Assembly: GCA_947172415.1 (NCBI GenBank)
Contig: OX359193.1
Location: 2,474,501 to 2,538,500, forward strand
DNA: 64,000 nt
Direction: 5' to 3'
Source of the DNA: Chondrosia reniformis
Lineage: Eukaryota; Porifera; Demospongiae; Chondrillida; Chondrillidae
Position 1 is the first letter of the stretch, and each line of letters begins with the position of its first letter. The notes under the pieces are model-generated. The model had not been told where the DNA came from and made no database searches. It saw nothing but the letters and a program-made list of their open reading frames with translations. Shown in pieces: positions 46,777-62,000 of the stretch. Both the position numbers and the translations under genes were made by a program.

Positions 46777-47057
46777 TAGATGTTTGATTATACATACTAT
46801 TTGATTTTACGAACAGGCCAACTTTGTACTATATGGTCATTGTTTTAGTGGAAGATTAATTAATTTTTTTAAGTACAAACACATACATTGAATTTCTTCA
46901 AGGATAATTGTCTTGAAAGCCTATACCACGTTACGGTTATATGTTGATACCTCTTGTGCATGGTGTATGTGCTTTGAAAACCTAGCTTGACTCATATACA
47001 TACTTAGTGATTGGTATCTGTTCATTTATAATAGCTTTTAATTAAACTTTAGAAAGT

Positions 47058-50000
47058 ATGGATCTGGAACAGTTTGTGGAAAGTTGGAAGTTCAAGTTTG
47101 ATGAAGAACCACCAGGCTGGATAAGACACATGACAGAACCCGATACTGAAATTGAAGATTGCCAGAGTCGGATAAAGGACTTGATGGATTCTCTGCGAAA
47201 AGAAGAGTTCCTGTTAGTGTACCTTAGGCAGCAAGTCAGAGCCCAGTCTCGACGTTCACTAAGGGAGAGTAGTCAATCCCCTGAAATTGCTGTTAGTGAT
47301 TCAGATGAAAGCACAGAGATAGTAGGAGACTCACATTTTGGTTCTTCAGAAACTCTTGAAGGCCACAGTGGTAAAAGTACTGATGATATCCTGGTACATG
47401 ATCCAAATACTCTCCGGGACATTGCACAAGACTTGGTTCAGGAAGCTTTAACAGAAGCCCGAAAGAACTTTAGTGATGAATTTCTGTCCCGAGAAGTTCA
47501 GACAGTTGCAATATCATCAGCAAGTGAAAGTGACAGAGAAGCTGATCAAAGTAAGAGTGAGCTAGCATCCCCAGGCATCTCAGAGGAAACCTATCGAAGC
47601 GACAAAGTCTCCATCCCAGGAGAAACAAATGTTCCAGAACCATCCAGACCAGACAGCAAATTAAGTTTGGGCAAAAATCAGGAGTTTTCTGAAGCATTCC
47701 AAAATTTGGATGATATGCTGGCTAAGCACGATGTAACACCAATTACCTCTCCGGATCCTGGAGCACTTGCCCTCTCAAAGAGCAGTGAAGTCGAGGTTAA
47801 AAGCAATTCTTCCTTGTCAACAGCAGCCAGCAATGATATAAAAATTGAAGTAACACCAACACGCCACAATGGCAATCTCTCTTCAATTCCAGGTCGCCCC
47901 AAAAGTGCATCCACCCCTATCAGGAATATTTCAACTTCGCCAAGACAAAGCCCAGTGCCTCTTACCAAAAGTTCCAGCCACTCAATACAGCTTCGACAAG
48001 AAGTAGCTCTAAATAGGGACAACACAAGAAAATCATCTTCGGACATTGAGTTTTTGAAGAAATTTACAAGAGAAGGTCATGTAAGTCAAAAGAGATCCTC
48101 ACCAACATTTAGATTTCAAGAATCAGAGGACGTTACTCTGTCATTGGAGATTCTAGAGGACTATGAAAGTGAGACAGGTAGTGGCATTGATTTGGAGCAT
48201 GCAGTCCTTAGTGACTTGTCAGAATCAGCTAGTGCATTTTATTCAATTTTGTCGTCACCCTCACTTGTGTCACTTGAGGAAGCAGATGGAAAGCTTCAAG
48301 GAAAAAAAATTTCTGGTTCAACAGGAAACCTTTTAGATGATGCGGATGTCGACATGCAACACTTTTGGGAACAGAATTCTCAACAAAACAGAGCCAGGAG
48401 GAAGCGTTCTCCTTATGCCTCCGTGTCTTCAATAGAGGATGGATCCCATAGCATAGAAGTAAGTGTAAATATAAGAAAGTAATGATTCCCAATGAGATAT
48501 TTGCATATGTAATATACATAAGTTAAGACTGTGTACTATATACCTTTCTTGGTCGTGCTTAGAGTTAACTAAGTGAAATGTTTTCAGTTTTAGACAGTGT
48601 GCCTTTGTACGTACGTACCTTACATGGTGCATTGCATATTGATGATGTAATGCATACGTACATATGTACGTATGTACTTATCCCAGATGTCACAGCCATT
48701 TCTACATTATGGATTATCTTTATTATACGTAATTTTATGTATATACGTACTTGATAGCATAGGTACCACATTCTTTGATTACCACATTTACTTACATACA
48801 TGTGTATATGTGCTATAGGAGAATGAAGCATTAAGAAAGCCATCTCGTTTGTCAGCAGTTTTCCGTACTACTGTGGTTGAGGGTGAGACTTTAGTGATGA
48901 GGAAATTAGTGGTCTCTGGAATAGTAGCAGCTGAGAAGACGTACCTCACTTGGCTGAACATCCTGAAGGAGGTAATGTATGCAGCTAGTTGCGCATTGTC
49001 TCACTCCTGTATGTGGCTGATTACAAGTTTAAGCTAACAACTAGTTGTTGGCTAACTTTTAGTATGGTACAAACAGCATATAGTAAGCATTGTACAGGTG
49101 ACATATGGCTTCCAGTAACAGAGTACTACATGTATACCTCACTGTACCTAGGAGCACAGCAGACCAAAGGCACATTTGTACTTTGTATGGGTAACTTGCA
49201 TACTCTAACAAAGGACGATTTTTTTCATATTGATTATTAACTCCTGGTTATAATACCACAATGTGTACAGCTTTACTTTTGCTGATTAGAGTGTATAGTC
49301 AGGTTACGTGTACAACTGTATATCTTTAAATGATATAAATGTTGTACGTATGGCTATAGGTCAGTGAATGTACTTCATAAATAATTGGACTAAACTTCAG
49401 GAATGTAAAACTTAATAGAATAAAGATTTCTTCTAACTGCTTTAAGCCTTTCAGTTGGAGCATCTTTCAACTTATAGTACATCTAAAGACTCAGTTCTTT
49501 ATTTGATCTTATTCTTAGGACGTTTCGACCTCGAGGGTCTTCTTCAGCAAACTGATGGAATAAATCTTCTGTTGTTTCGTTTAGCAGAGGGGAAAGTGTC
49601 TATAAAAGAAACAACAGAAGACCTATTCCATCAGTGTGCTGAAGAAGACCCTTGAGATCGACACGTCCAAAGAAGAAGATCAAATAGAGACCTGCGTCTT
49701 TAGATATTCTACAAGTCGAAAGATGCTCCAAGTGTACGTATGTGAACATTAGTTGCACTACATACATACATACTTAATGGGTGATTGTTATATACAAGTT
49801 ATATTCTTATAACAGCCCAAGTTGTGTGTAATAGAGAAGTGGTTACACTTGACAGGTCTACATGCATTTCACTGTATACGTATTATCAAACCTACTTACA
49901 TATGTACGTATATATATGTATACGTATTGGTCATAATTTGAGCAATTCATGATGAACACAACAACTACCCCTTATTACTTCATGTATACGTATGTACTGT

Positions 50001-53000
50001 GATTATGTGGTTTTAGATAAAAAAATCTTTCTTCTCACTGTAGAATCACCGTGACCCTCTATTAGCCATAGCAAAATCTCCCCAGGCAATCCTAAAGGAG
50101 GAGACTGTAAGAACAATCTTTTATGGAGTGGAAGAGTTGCATGATTTGCATTTGAAGCTCTGCAGTCAATTTGAGGAGAGAGCTAGAAATTGGAGCCCAG
50201 ATGTTTGCATTGGAGACCTCTTTATTATACTGGTACAGACCTTCATGTATATAGTAAAGAACACACATATGCACCTACGTACATATGTACGTACTCTAGT
50301 ACGTATTTTACATAAGTGAACATACGTATATACATACCTCTGCATTTGCTTGTCTCATTAAAACATAAGGAAGGGTTTCTGTAAATGAATGGGCTACTTG
50401 GTTTACATACAAGTGTCACTGTGCTAGCTTTATGGTTATGATCCAGTTAGCCGATAGCTCTTGTTTGCCTCTAATAAAGCAGCTTTTAAGCAATTATGGA
50501 TTCATCTGCTGATAGAAGAATTATTCTCAATAGCACACAGCTTGCTTACTAGTAGTACATTAGTTAAACTGAATTTGTGACATCTCTATAGTGTAAGCAC
50601 CTCAAGTTGTACAGGGACTATGTTGAGATGTATCAGAAGAGTGCCATGACTCTAAAGAAGTCTCAGCAAGAAGTGCCCAGATTTAACATGTTCCTTGAGG
50701 TTGGTGGGGACTTGTGTATTTTCTCCAGTACACAGTATAACTTATTTAGATATTATATATACGTATGTACGTACATATGTAAGTGCAATTGTATTCTAAC
50801 TAGGGGAAAGTAGTTATGTGGAATTTATTAAGCTATGTACATTACAAATCATAAAAATGCTGAACGTTGTACACGTGTTTCCATGTTCGTTTGTCTTATC
50901 GTTTTAGCAGGCTGAAAATCTGTCCTAAACAGTGTTTGTGGCAAAGCCCATCCCTTAATATGGTAACCCGTCCCTCCTTTCCCCCTTAGTAGTTAATAAT
51001 ATTGTTAATTGGTAGAAATTATAGTAAGATAACAAGATTTATCAGTCGTAGTACGAAGTACTGTCAAAGTGTTAATCACTGCATTGTAAATTGTCGCATT
51101 CTTTAGCTTATCAAAAAGACATCCATTTTTAGTAACATATGTATTACGGTTTAAAAGCCATCCCAAGAACTCATTTGCTCTATTGTACGTTAACCTTCAG
51201 CTTCTCTGCCTTGTACCATATTTTTCTAAATTCTCTCATTAAATCCACTGCCAAATAGAAAGCTCTTAGTGTATACATATGTATTCCTATTAATTTGTGT
51301 TTAGGATGCTCATGAAGTGGTGATTAAGGAAATTCCTGATTGTCCACATACCGCAGGTTTGTTAGTGAAGTTTAATAGAAATTGCTCACTTCTATATATT
51401 AGCTTATGTACATACGTATTTAACAATGGAGTTGTTTGCATACCAAGGCGTTTACATGTTTACCCATCACAGTTACTGTGTTTAAAGGGGCCGAGTATTT
51501 GATTATAAGCAATGCATTCCATAATATAACTGTAGTTTATAAGATCTTCACTCTCATGATCCTCCTTGCTATGTGTCTTGTCTATATTGCTTAGACCTAC
51601 TACGTAAACCAATCGAGAGGTTGCAGAGTTATTCTTTGGTGTTAAATGTAAGTTTTCCCATTTGTTGATGTTTAGGAAATCTTCCTTTTTCAGACTGTAC
51701 AGTCACTGCTTTTTACCATTTTCGTGACAGAGCTAGACTTCCAAAATTTTGCAGTATACATACATAATAATAGGAATAGACAAGTGTTTATTTAAAAATC
51801 ATATTGAATTCATTTATGTAACTCTACAGACTACATGTATGTAATGTTATCTGAGAGGTATAGAATTGTCTGAAACTTTTACTAATATATTGTGCTATTT
51901 CAGGATCTTTGTCAGCATACACCATCTGACCATTCTGATTATCGCATCCTTCGAGAATCTCTCAAGGCCATGTCTGACTTCATTGCCAGTACTCATGACC
52001 CCACAACATTTAGAGAAGTAAGTACTTGTGCAGGATTCGTACGATGTAGCATTATTCCTTTAATTTTGAATTGTTTTTTTTGGGTACCTTATACTTGTAT
52101 ATTTGTGGGTGTGGGTGTACTGCTGGTGCAGTTCTCATTTTTCATCTGTTTTGAACTGAATTTTAACTCCACTGCATAGTTGTAATATTGGACCCTTACT
52201 ATAAGAGTATTCTCAATGTGTTCTCTTAACAAGCTCTTTTTGACTGCAAATTAATTAGTGTACCTTAACTAATGGATAAATACAGATTTTATTACGTGTA
52301 CACACTGAATATTGCAACAAAACAGGTAAACCCTTAATCTATGTAAGCGCAATGAATTGCATCAGCAATCTGTATAAGTGCAATTCAGGGCTGCATCCCC
52401 CTTCCCCTATGAATTTTGCTCCCCCCTAAACTTTTGGGAAGCCCCTAAATTGCTTCGACAACCTCATACCATTGCCCCCCTAATTTTTGAAAAGTTTCCA
52501 TTTTGATCCCCCTGGCTCCAAGTTGTGTATGCAGCTCTGCAGTGGCATCATTTACATCCAGATTTGTTATTAATTGGGGTGTGTAATCAGTAGTTGCTGA
52601 AGTTATTGGATTAATTTACATAGTCCATGTTTTTTGTCACCTTACCTACTGTATATACATATATACTGTACATATCAATCTATAATTTATAGTTGAGTAT
52701 TGGCTACAACAAGCAGCTTATCAAAGAAGCTACTATGGTCGAGCTTGTTGGTGAGTTTTTCTACTTCCCTAGATAGTTTAAGACACCCATTAAAATGTTG
52801 TTGTAATGAAATGAGTTAAAAGGTTTCATTATATACATACCTTTTTAGGGCATCGTTCAGCCCATTTTCTGTGCTTTTTTAAGTTTTCTATTTTCTGACT
52901 ACTGTTTGATTTCAAGGATATAGATATCCACTTCGTGGTATATTTTTTATTTGTTCTGGTATGCTCAAGAAATGCCCTGGAATGTTCTATGTAACCACCA

Positions 53001-56000
53001 ACAATACACAAAATATAAAAAGTAAAATTATCATAACATTTGATGGTGCATCTGCATCATAACATTTGATGGTGCATCTGCAGTATATCTGTAAGGGGGT
53101 GCCTTGAAATGCCCACCCTTGAGTAAAGTCAAATTGGTAATTGTAATAGCAAACAAATATATTGTTCTTTGTTGCCCATCAAAGGCTACTATATTATATT
53201 TTGCCCCTCCTCCCTTGTGATGTTTTCTAAAAGTAACCCTGTTATAGTGTAGTCTCGCATAGCCCAGACCACTATCTCACCTCCATATTTATATTATGAC
53301 ATCACACGGTCGGCAAGATAGGGTCTGGTCAATTGCCTATGCCATTTTTGTCCTGGCCCCAGGAAGTTAGGGGCTCATTAAATATGCAGTTACCATGGAA
53401 ATAATTATCTTCATCCGAGATACGCATATGAAATGTAAACTCGGCAAATTGTCCTATACAATCTATATACGATATGAGTACTTCTAAATTTAGTGATCTT
53501 ACGGGAATTCTTGTGGATTTCACTAAACGGTGTCGCTTTACAATCGATCGCTCAAGGTGAGATTCACACGTCTAAATGCATATGCGTGATAAGTGCATTT
53601 ATCATTGCCTACCACTTAAATTCCGGTGCCAGACCAAAAATGGCATAGGCAATTGACCAGACCCTATCTCGCTGACCGTGTGACGTCAAAATATAAATAT
53701 GGAGGTGAGATAGTGGTATGGGCTACGCGAGACAAGTTATAGTGTAGGTTGTTAGGGCCTGTGATAAGAAAAATTGAAAGTTTAAGTTTTTCAAACTTGC
53801 CTTTTTATATATTTTTCATTAGATGGCATGAGAAAAGTAAGACACCTGCTTCTTTTTCATGACTTTCTATTGTGTGCCAAGCAGAAGAGAAACAAGTAAG
53901 CAAAACATTGAATTGTAAATGGTAAAAAACACTTTATATAGTTCTTCTAATTCTATTCTGGTTTGATTTCCTTTGTAGGGATACTGCTAAGCTTGAGTTT
54001 AAATGGTATATTTCACTACCTGATCTTGTATTTAATCCAACCGATACAAATACAGGTAAATTATTTAAAATTTCCTGCTATTTTCCATAGTTTCTTACAT
54101 ACGTGTACGTATGTGTTTCTTAAAATACATATACGTATATACCTACTGTACATATGTGTGCAGTCTTTCCTTGATCAGGCACTGCCTCCAGTTAGTGTAA
54201 CTGCTCTTGGAAGGTAGCCAATTAGGTATTTGTCTTAGTCACTTCATCAGATGCTGTAGGTAATGTACTATACTATTACCCATCAGCATGAAAAACCTGC
54301 ATTTGCCTGAAATGTCCTTGTACATTTGTACAGTACACCCTGCTTGATAATGCAAAGTATTAATAGAGTTTAATGAAGCTATTGGACAAGCTTACTTATT
54401 CTAGATTAGATATACTCTAATTGTTATATACTGTATACCTGGAAATTTGACAGTTTGGCTTCAAACTGGGTTTATTTAAGGATTGGTGAATATATAAATT
54501 TGATGGTATTGCAGCTCAGTTTTTGCACACTGCTGCTCGGTCTAGTTATCTATTGTCCTCCCATTGAATGTTTCTGAGCACTGTTATTTGATCTGTGTAT
54601 AGTTCGTCAGCCCGTTGTGGCCACCAGTGATGTACAACTTTCATTGCTGAAATCTAAAATAGCTGAGCTGAAAGCACAGATTAAAGGAGAAAGATCTATA
54701 GATGTTACAACTACAGGTTCTCTTGGTGTAAGTTGCTTTGTGAATCCTCAGATCTTTGTTTATGCCAGCCTATGTCACTGTATGGACATAATGTTGTGAG
54801 GCTTTTCTTAACTGGAAAATGCATAGAAAGCCTGTAGGGGTGTTGCAACGTTTTTGGTAATAGTCAAATGGTGTGAAGATAAATGTTACTATGAGAGCTT
54901 CGTAATTAATTCATGAATTTGCTCAAATTTTAGTTTTTAATTGAATTTTGTTTGTCTGAAGTTCATTTAACTATTATATGTAACTACGAAACATTTGTTT
55001 TGAAATAGCCGACTGCTATATACTAGAAATTTAATAAAGAAACATTCCCAAACATGTCATGCTAATTGTCTATAAAAGCGTACCCTTAGAGTTCTAGCTG
55101 ATTGGCCCCTACAATTTCAATTGACGTGATAAACAACACCCAGTTCAGTGGTTGTTACTGTATTCTTATGTTAGAGAAAAAAGGGGAAGTCTGCCAGTAA
55201 AGAAACAAAGCTATTGAAAAAACTTAATCAGCTGGTAAGAAATTACTTCCTACTAATTCATTAATAAACAGATCACCCTCAATACATGCATATACTACAA
55301 TTAACAACTTGTGGTACCCCAATTATATGCAATGCAATTGATTCACTCCTTGACCCAGAGTGTCGATTTATGGGACCTTGACCTCTATTTGAGACATGGC
55401 TTCTATTATGGCACTGCTTCTATGTCGATAAATGATACATACGTTTGTACATACCCGACCATGGTCTGTATGGTGCAGACTATTGATAGGTATACACAAT
55501 CTTGGAATAGCTGCACGTAGGCATCTCCAGTAAATGTGTTTTTTTAGCTTAATATTCTATTATTTGCTAGCTGGCTGAGTACTGGGTGGCACAGCCAAGT
55601 CTACCGCTTAGATTCTTTTCAAAAGCCGGAAAGGTATGTTCAAATGTTCCCTATCTTATGTGTGGATAAATGCTCAGAAGAATTGCACTTGCTACTTTGT
55701 CTTGCTGTAGAGCTACGTCTTTGTGGTTCACAATGAAGATATCCGAGAGGACTGGATTGGTATGATCAAAAAACACCAACCCAAAGGTACAAAAGCGTTA
55801 GGATGTAGCTGGTATTTGAGCTCACATCAATGTCAGATGTGGATGAGTTTGATTCCATAAAATTGTTAAAGTACCTACCTCAGCTACCAAAGAGCCCATA
55901 TAACCTTTCCAACTCTGTCATGCAGGACATTAATATGTGTACTATGTACATGTGTAAGTGAGGGCCTGAACCTTTTTTGCTGTGAGTTGCCAACTTGGTT

Positions 56001-59000
56001 TATTGACTTTACATACGTAATTTGGTTTATGGAGTTGTACTCATGCATAGAGTTGACTACATAGGTGTTTGGGGTGCTTTCTTATCTTCATAAGCAAACC
56101 AAATCTAAACATATAAACGTTTCTGTTACCTACAACCCATTTCCAACCTAGCCTTCAACATGATAAATACAATATACAATGTCTTCCAACCACTGGACTC
56201 TTCTAACAGCAAACTAACTTCACAGAAGTGTCCCATTTCCGAATGATGTTCTATCTACTGAAAGTAACAATTTAAACCTTGAATTTTATTTACCAGTGCA
56301 TTGTAAAAGTGATCACAATATTATACTAATACACAAACCTGAAGAAAGTTAGTATATCAGTTAGAAATAAGGAGTTTACTGTATACTGATATTATATGCT
56401 ACTATGTAAAACAAATGTGAAACCTGACTTGAAAGGAACAAGAGGAAGCATTATACGTAATAGGTCATGAAAAGGTAATGTTAGCCAGCTACTTTTTACC
56501 ATATTTTATTAAAAGTTAATATAATACAGCTAATGATTAACCGTTAAATTTCACTAAAAGTCATTAAATGTTAACAGTTAGGTGTGTATACTTGCAATAT
56601 TGTGTTAAATCATATTCCAGTAGGGTTTACACTGTATATTAAAAAGGATTTCATATTCTTACGTCTTCTTACGTCTTCTTACATCTTCTTAGTCGATTCC
56701 CAAATATCCTTGCTGTCATATCTAGATGATCCATTCTTTGTATATCGTATTACTTTATCAGTATGCATCGATAACCTGAGATCAGTGTCCAGTGTCTTGG
56801 TAAATTTACAAAACCAGTTGGCAAGCTTAAGTTTACATTCAATTTTTGATCGTGTTTGGTATTTTTGCTACAACTTTATGTTAACAACCTGTCAACTGTA
56901 TGGTACTTTAACCAACTTTTGGGTGAAAGTTAACCGAAATCTGATAACCAGTAAAATATAAACTGCGTACCTTTTTTATGAACCATACCATACACTTCTG
57001 ATACTTGGTTGTAGAAACAGTTAGTTAAGTAAGGATATAGCCTAAGATCTTAATGATAGGGTGGATGGGGAGAACAGCAAGTTTTATACTGAACTAGGCA
57101 ATTGTAATTCTTGTTTCAATCCTTTTTTTAAATTTAGTGATATTGCAAATTTAATGTTTATGCTGTGTAGACTGACTGTAGAGCAGTGCAGATGTTTACA
57201 ACTTTGTAAAGCTCATATGGTGTTATAGTTAATTGATGCATATTCACTGATACTTTCTCCAAATTCATAGTACTTTCTAAAATACCATGGAAACTTGTTG
57301 ACAAGTACTCCTTGGTACCTTGCCTTTTAGTTCTGGTTATCAGTATACACAGTTTTTCATAATATACAGCTCCATAAATGGTTAAAAGTACAGTCATTAT
57401 GTGTAGTCCGTCTGTCCAATTTAATATTGATGGTTATAGTAATCACTCACCAAATACTACATATGTTAAAAGTACGTATTTATGTTAAACAGTAGCTTAT
57501 TGTATTATACGTACTCTGTTTTCCGATTTTTTAGCATAAAGTGATAATTTGTGTAAAGCGTGTTCATTTTAGCCAGTTTCCACTTCAATGTTTTAATCTA
57601 TTGTTATATTTTGTAATGCAATCGTCATTTTAAGTGTGGAGTTGCTTGGCAGGTGCTTTCTCCAAAAAGAGCCTATTATCATGAAATACAGTAGGCCCCT
57701 CTAATCTGCATGGATACCTTTGTGACCAGGCTGAAGTGTACTGGTTATTAAGGTGTTCTGTCTTTATGAGCTTCAATTAGTACTATTCCCTAAGTACACT
57801 GTAGAAGCAAGTAAGTGCACACGGAAATGTCCTTCTCAATGAGGTGTCATGATGTTAGAAATTTCATAGTTTACTGTTTTGCCTAGGTGATTGCAACTTT
57901 GAATCAGCTGCTAAAATCTTTTTTTTTCCTATTCAGCAAACAGAGTTTCACTATTACCTTTGGAACTGCAGGACCTCCTCAGTAAACAAAAGGTGAGGTC
58001 TTATGTCTTTAGTTTAACTTTGTGAATATTTTGTAAGCATTTACTGCTAACTCTGCAAGTTGAGTGAACTTTATAGGTCTTACTTACACCCTTTGCAAGC
58101 AAGGTGAATGGGGTAGACCCCACTCACACAGCTTTGCACAAGTATTTATAGGTTAAGCCTAACATGAAAATGTCTCTTATTTTGTGTGTAGTTAAAAAGC
58201 CAAAAAGATGTGTCCCTAATCCAAACTGGAGATGGTATGTTCCAAGGATTGTATGATCTATCTATTTTAGACATCTCTTTGAAGTTGTAGTTAATGTATC
58301 TGATGCATTCCTTCATAGAACGCGATTATTTGACTGGAGTGTTGAGGGTTCAGGTTAGGGAAGCATTTGGCATCAAAATGGCTACTGGACTGAAGATAAA
58401 ACCAAGTACGTACATATGTAGATACAATACCCATGTAGTAAAAAGAATTCAGAAGTTTAATTTCATGATCCACCACTTTAGATATATTTGTTTATCAACC
58501 ATTGTTTTACCATTTTGTTGGTACATATTGAATACTTACGTAGGTTTATATTGTGCTGTGGAAGTTGATGAATACGGGAGGCTAGACCGGAAAGCCAGGA
58601 CTAATCCAGTTATGTTGGAACACAATAAGTTGGTATTTGATGAGGCAAGTACTTTAATAAACAAAGTAATACTCGTAAAACTGTGTATTGTAGTCGATAA
58701 TACATGATAGCTAATGATATAGGGATCCAAAGAAGAGCTTCCAAAAGGTCTTCCAGAGACACTGATGAAGGGTGGTATTACCAGAAGTAGCTGTCTGGCC
58801 CAGTGCAGCAGAAGAAGAAAGAGAAGACTGTTGTATCCTCACCGATAGCTCTTACTAGGTTTCATTCACTATAGGCCCTGATTATGTAGTATGTAGATTA
58901 GATTATTCATGATACGATAAGAAACCTAGTAATTTAATGCTGGTTATTTGAAGACCTTTGTATATACCACTCATAAAGCATTGTACAACAGCTTATTTAT

Positions 59001-62000
59001 TGATCAAAAGCTGGTTGAGATGATATAATATATATACTTCAAGATAAACTCTTCAAAGTTTGTATCTGTGTATAATCATGAGTAAGACCCCTGATTATTT
59101 AAACACTTCAGAGAGCTTCCTTTTCATAATTTCAAAAAATACAAAAGCTCAATAGACTCATACAGACCTACATATTACAGTCCAAAGCTGTTATTTAGCA
59201 ACCTTTGCTTAAGTAATCTAAATATTTATTACAGCTGCTATGTTTGGTGTTACTGTTACACATGTGCTTAATATGAAGCTTTTTGCAATTGTGCATGCAT
59301 GCATACATGTCAATTACTGGTTCTGTTACTGTTTCTATAGGGCTTTGAGATTGACATTGATGGGGCACAGAAGATGAGATTACTCATTTGTGTTAAACAA
59401 CTCTTGAAGGAAGATGTGTTCGCTCGAGGATCCTATCTTGTTAGTTATTCCTCAATTGTAATAGCAACATTGTACTTAAGTCTTCTTTAGTACATGTTTC
59501 TTCCGTTTTGCATGACCAAGTCTGTAATTCCACATGCCCTTATAGTTACCTGTACCTGAACTGCGTAAGGGAAGACGTGTAAAGACATCCCTAAAATTGC
59601 AACCACAAGGATCAGTTGAACTAATTTTCCAATATTTTACAAGTCATGAAGTAATGATGCACAAGCCAGCCCTTGCAAGTTCAGGAGTCTTTTGTGTTCC
59701 TTTGGATGATGTTACAAGGTGCGTTTTTTCATATAAGGATAGTGTGATTGAAAGTTATGTCACTCTGTAAACTTCACTGGTTTTCCATTTGCAGAAAGGA
59801 GAAGCATGATATTCCACTTCTTGTTGAAACATGTGTTCAAGAGATTGAGAGAAGGGGTCAGTTGGGTTTCTTTTATCTAAATGCTTCTCCTGCTGATTAT
59901 GTGTTTAGTACTTGTTGGGATGCACTCGAATAAGTGGTCCACATAAACTAAAAGTAGTTGGATACTTCTTGTGTTTTGAGGTTACACTTTATGCCATCAG
60001 CTATTCTACTGTCAGGACTACTGTGGAAGATTTAGATTGGTGATAAGTAGTTTACTCAGTACAGTTCCCAACATTCTACAGTTAAGTTACACAATCATCC
60101 AGTGACCTCCAGAGCTTATAGCACATCAGAAAAAGTATCGAAATGAGACAGTGATCATACACATCACTTCTGTGTTTGGGCGCACCGGTGCAGTCCTACT
60201 TCAGCTATCCATGATGTGCCCAAACACAGAAGTAATGTATATGGATATGTAACTTAAATTTCATTATGCCACCTCTGCATGGTTAGCTGTATCTTTCATG
60301 ATCACTGTCTTGTTTTGATAATCTTTACAAATGTGTATTCATCGTTGCAACACTGGCCACCCTATATTTTTTAAGCGTCTTTATACTATACTGTCAAATT
60401 TCTAGGATGGTGCTTTTAAGACACTGCAATTTATTGTGTTAGCATAGGTTTCACTAAATACGCCAAAATTCCAAAGGAAAGCTTTGATTTTCAATTAAAT
60501 GTAGCATATATGGCCACTATACTCCCTACCCTAGATAGCACCTACCTTCCTGTAGGATTTCATTGATTGCCATATTTCCTTTTAGGAATGGAAGAGGTTG
60601 GTATTTATCGTGTAGCTGGTGTTATGAGAGATGTGGATGACCTCAGAAAAGCTTTTGATACTGGTAAATATTTAACACAAGTAAACGTTTCATATTCAAT
60701 GTTGTTATGACCTTCAGAGTAGAGCTAGTTAGAGTTCATATGTATACAAGCTTTTTTCGTATGCAAAAACAGCAGATGTGCCATGTGTACTGATCAGCTA
60801 TTCTGGTTGAAGCTTTTATAAGTAATATGTTTAAGTTTAATGGCACCATATGATAAGTTATATGTTGATAAAGAAGGAAGCTATTTGTCATTAGTCCATG
60901 CTAATGATTGTCCTATAAGTCCTTTTACATCCTCTGTCTATTGGCAGTGGACTGTAATAGCCATTGTATAAAATGGAAAGTTCCTGAATAAAGATGTACA
61001 TACATACTTAGTCTTCTGTACATAACATTTTGTAAAGTAGACTTAACACTATTATTTCCAGTAATAGCCTGAGAAATGTGAATATACATTTATACATGAT
61101 AAATATAGGGGTAATATTATTCTCATGCTAGATTATCTGAAGGCACAGACACTTGCAGCTGATACAGACATTCATGCAGTTGCTGGACTTTTGAAAAAGT
61201 ACTTCAGAGAGCTGCCTGATCCGTTGTTTACCAGCTTCCATTATCGCAGCTTCATCCAAGGATTTAGTGAGTGATCATTTGTCATATTCTTGTTATCCCA
61301 GTGTTTCTTGCTTGTATAAACATATATAACAGATTTTTTTATTTTTTAACTATTCTAGTGTTGCAAGATCCAAATGCTAGAGATCAATGTTTGATTTCCC
61401 TACTTCATTCACTGCCACTTTCTCATTTGAAAACCTGTGTTTACCTCTTTGAGCATTTAAAAAAGTAAGTGTGACACGCTATATACGTATGTATATGTAT
61501 ACATATGTACGTATACGTATGGCTACTGTTTTGTGCAAACTATTAAAGTAGGAAATTTTCAGGCAAATAAATTTCCTATTTCTGAGATTCCATTCAAATT
61601 AGGAAAATGTCTTCACCAATATTGTATCACTTATAATAATATGGCAAATTCACAGGTAATCTTCAGAAATTTAACTGCAAAACTCTGGAAGAGATTTCTG
61701 CTAAAATACGTACGTATACACTCACAAATAAAGCAAGTTTTAATGGAACTTGATTCATTATTAGTCGTGTGTGCAAACACATACACATTGTTTAGATGCC
61801 TTAAGATACAGTTTTGTTATAGTATGATAGTATTTCATATTGCTACAAATATCAACTCATGCAAATTGTCAAGGGTTATAATTGACAATACATTGAATAG
61901 GCTGGACAGCCCTACGTAGAGAGTATATACATCATGGGGCCTTCCTAAGGAATACTCACTGAAATTTGTAGCTTTTGTTAAAAATAGAATGTATTGTAAC

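Noticed and set aside
56584..56961. 125-residue open frame in a BCR intron
   Set aside because: Composition is hydrophobic AT-rich translation, no domain, and the gene model spans it as intron 14.
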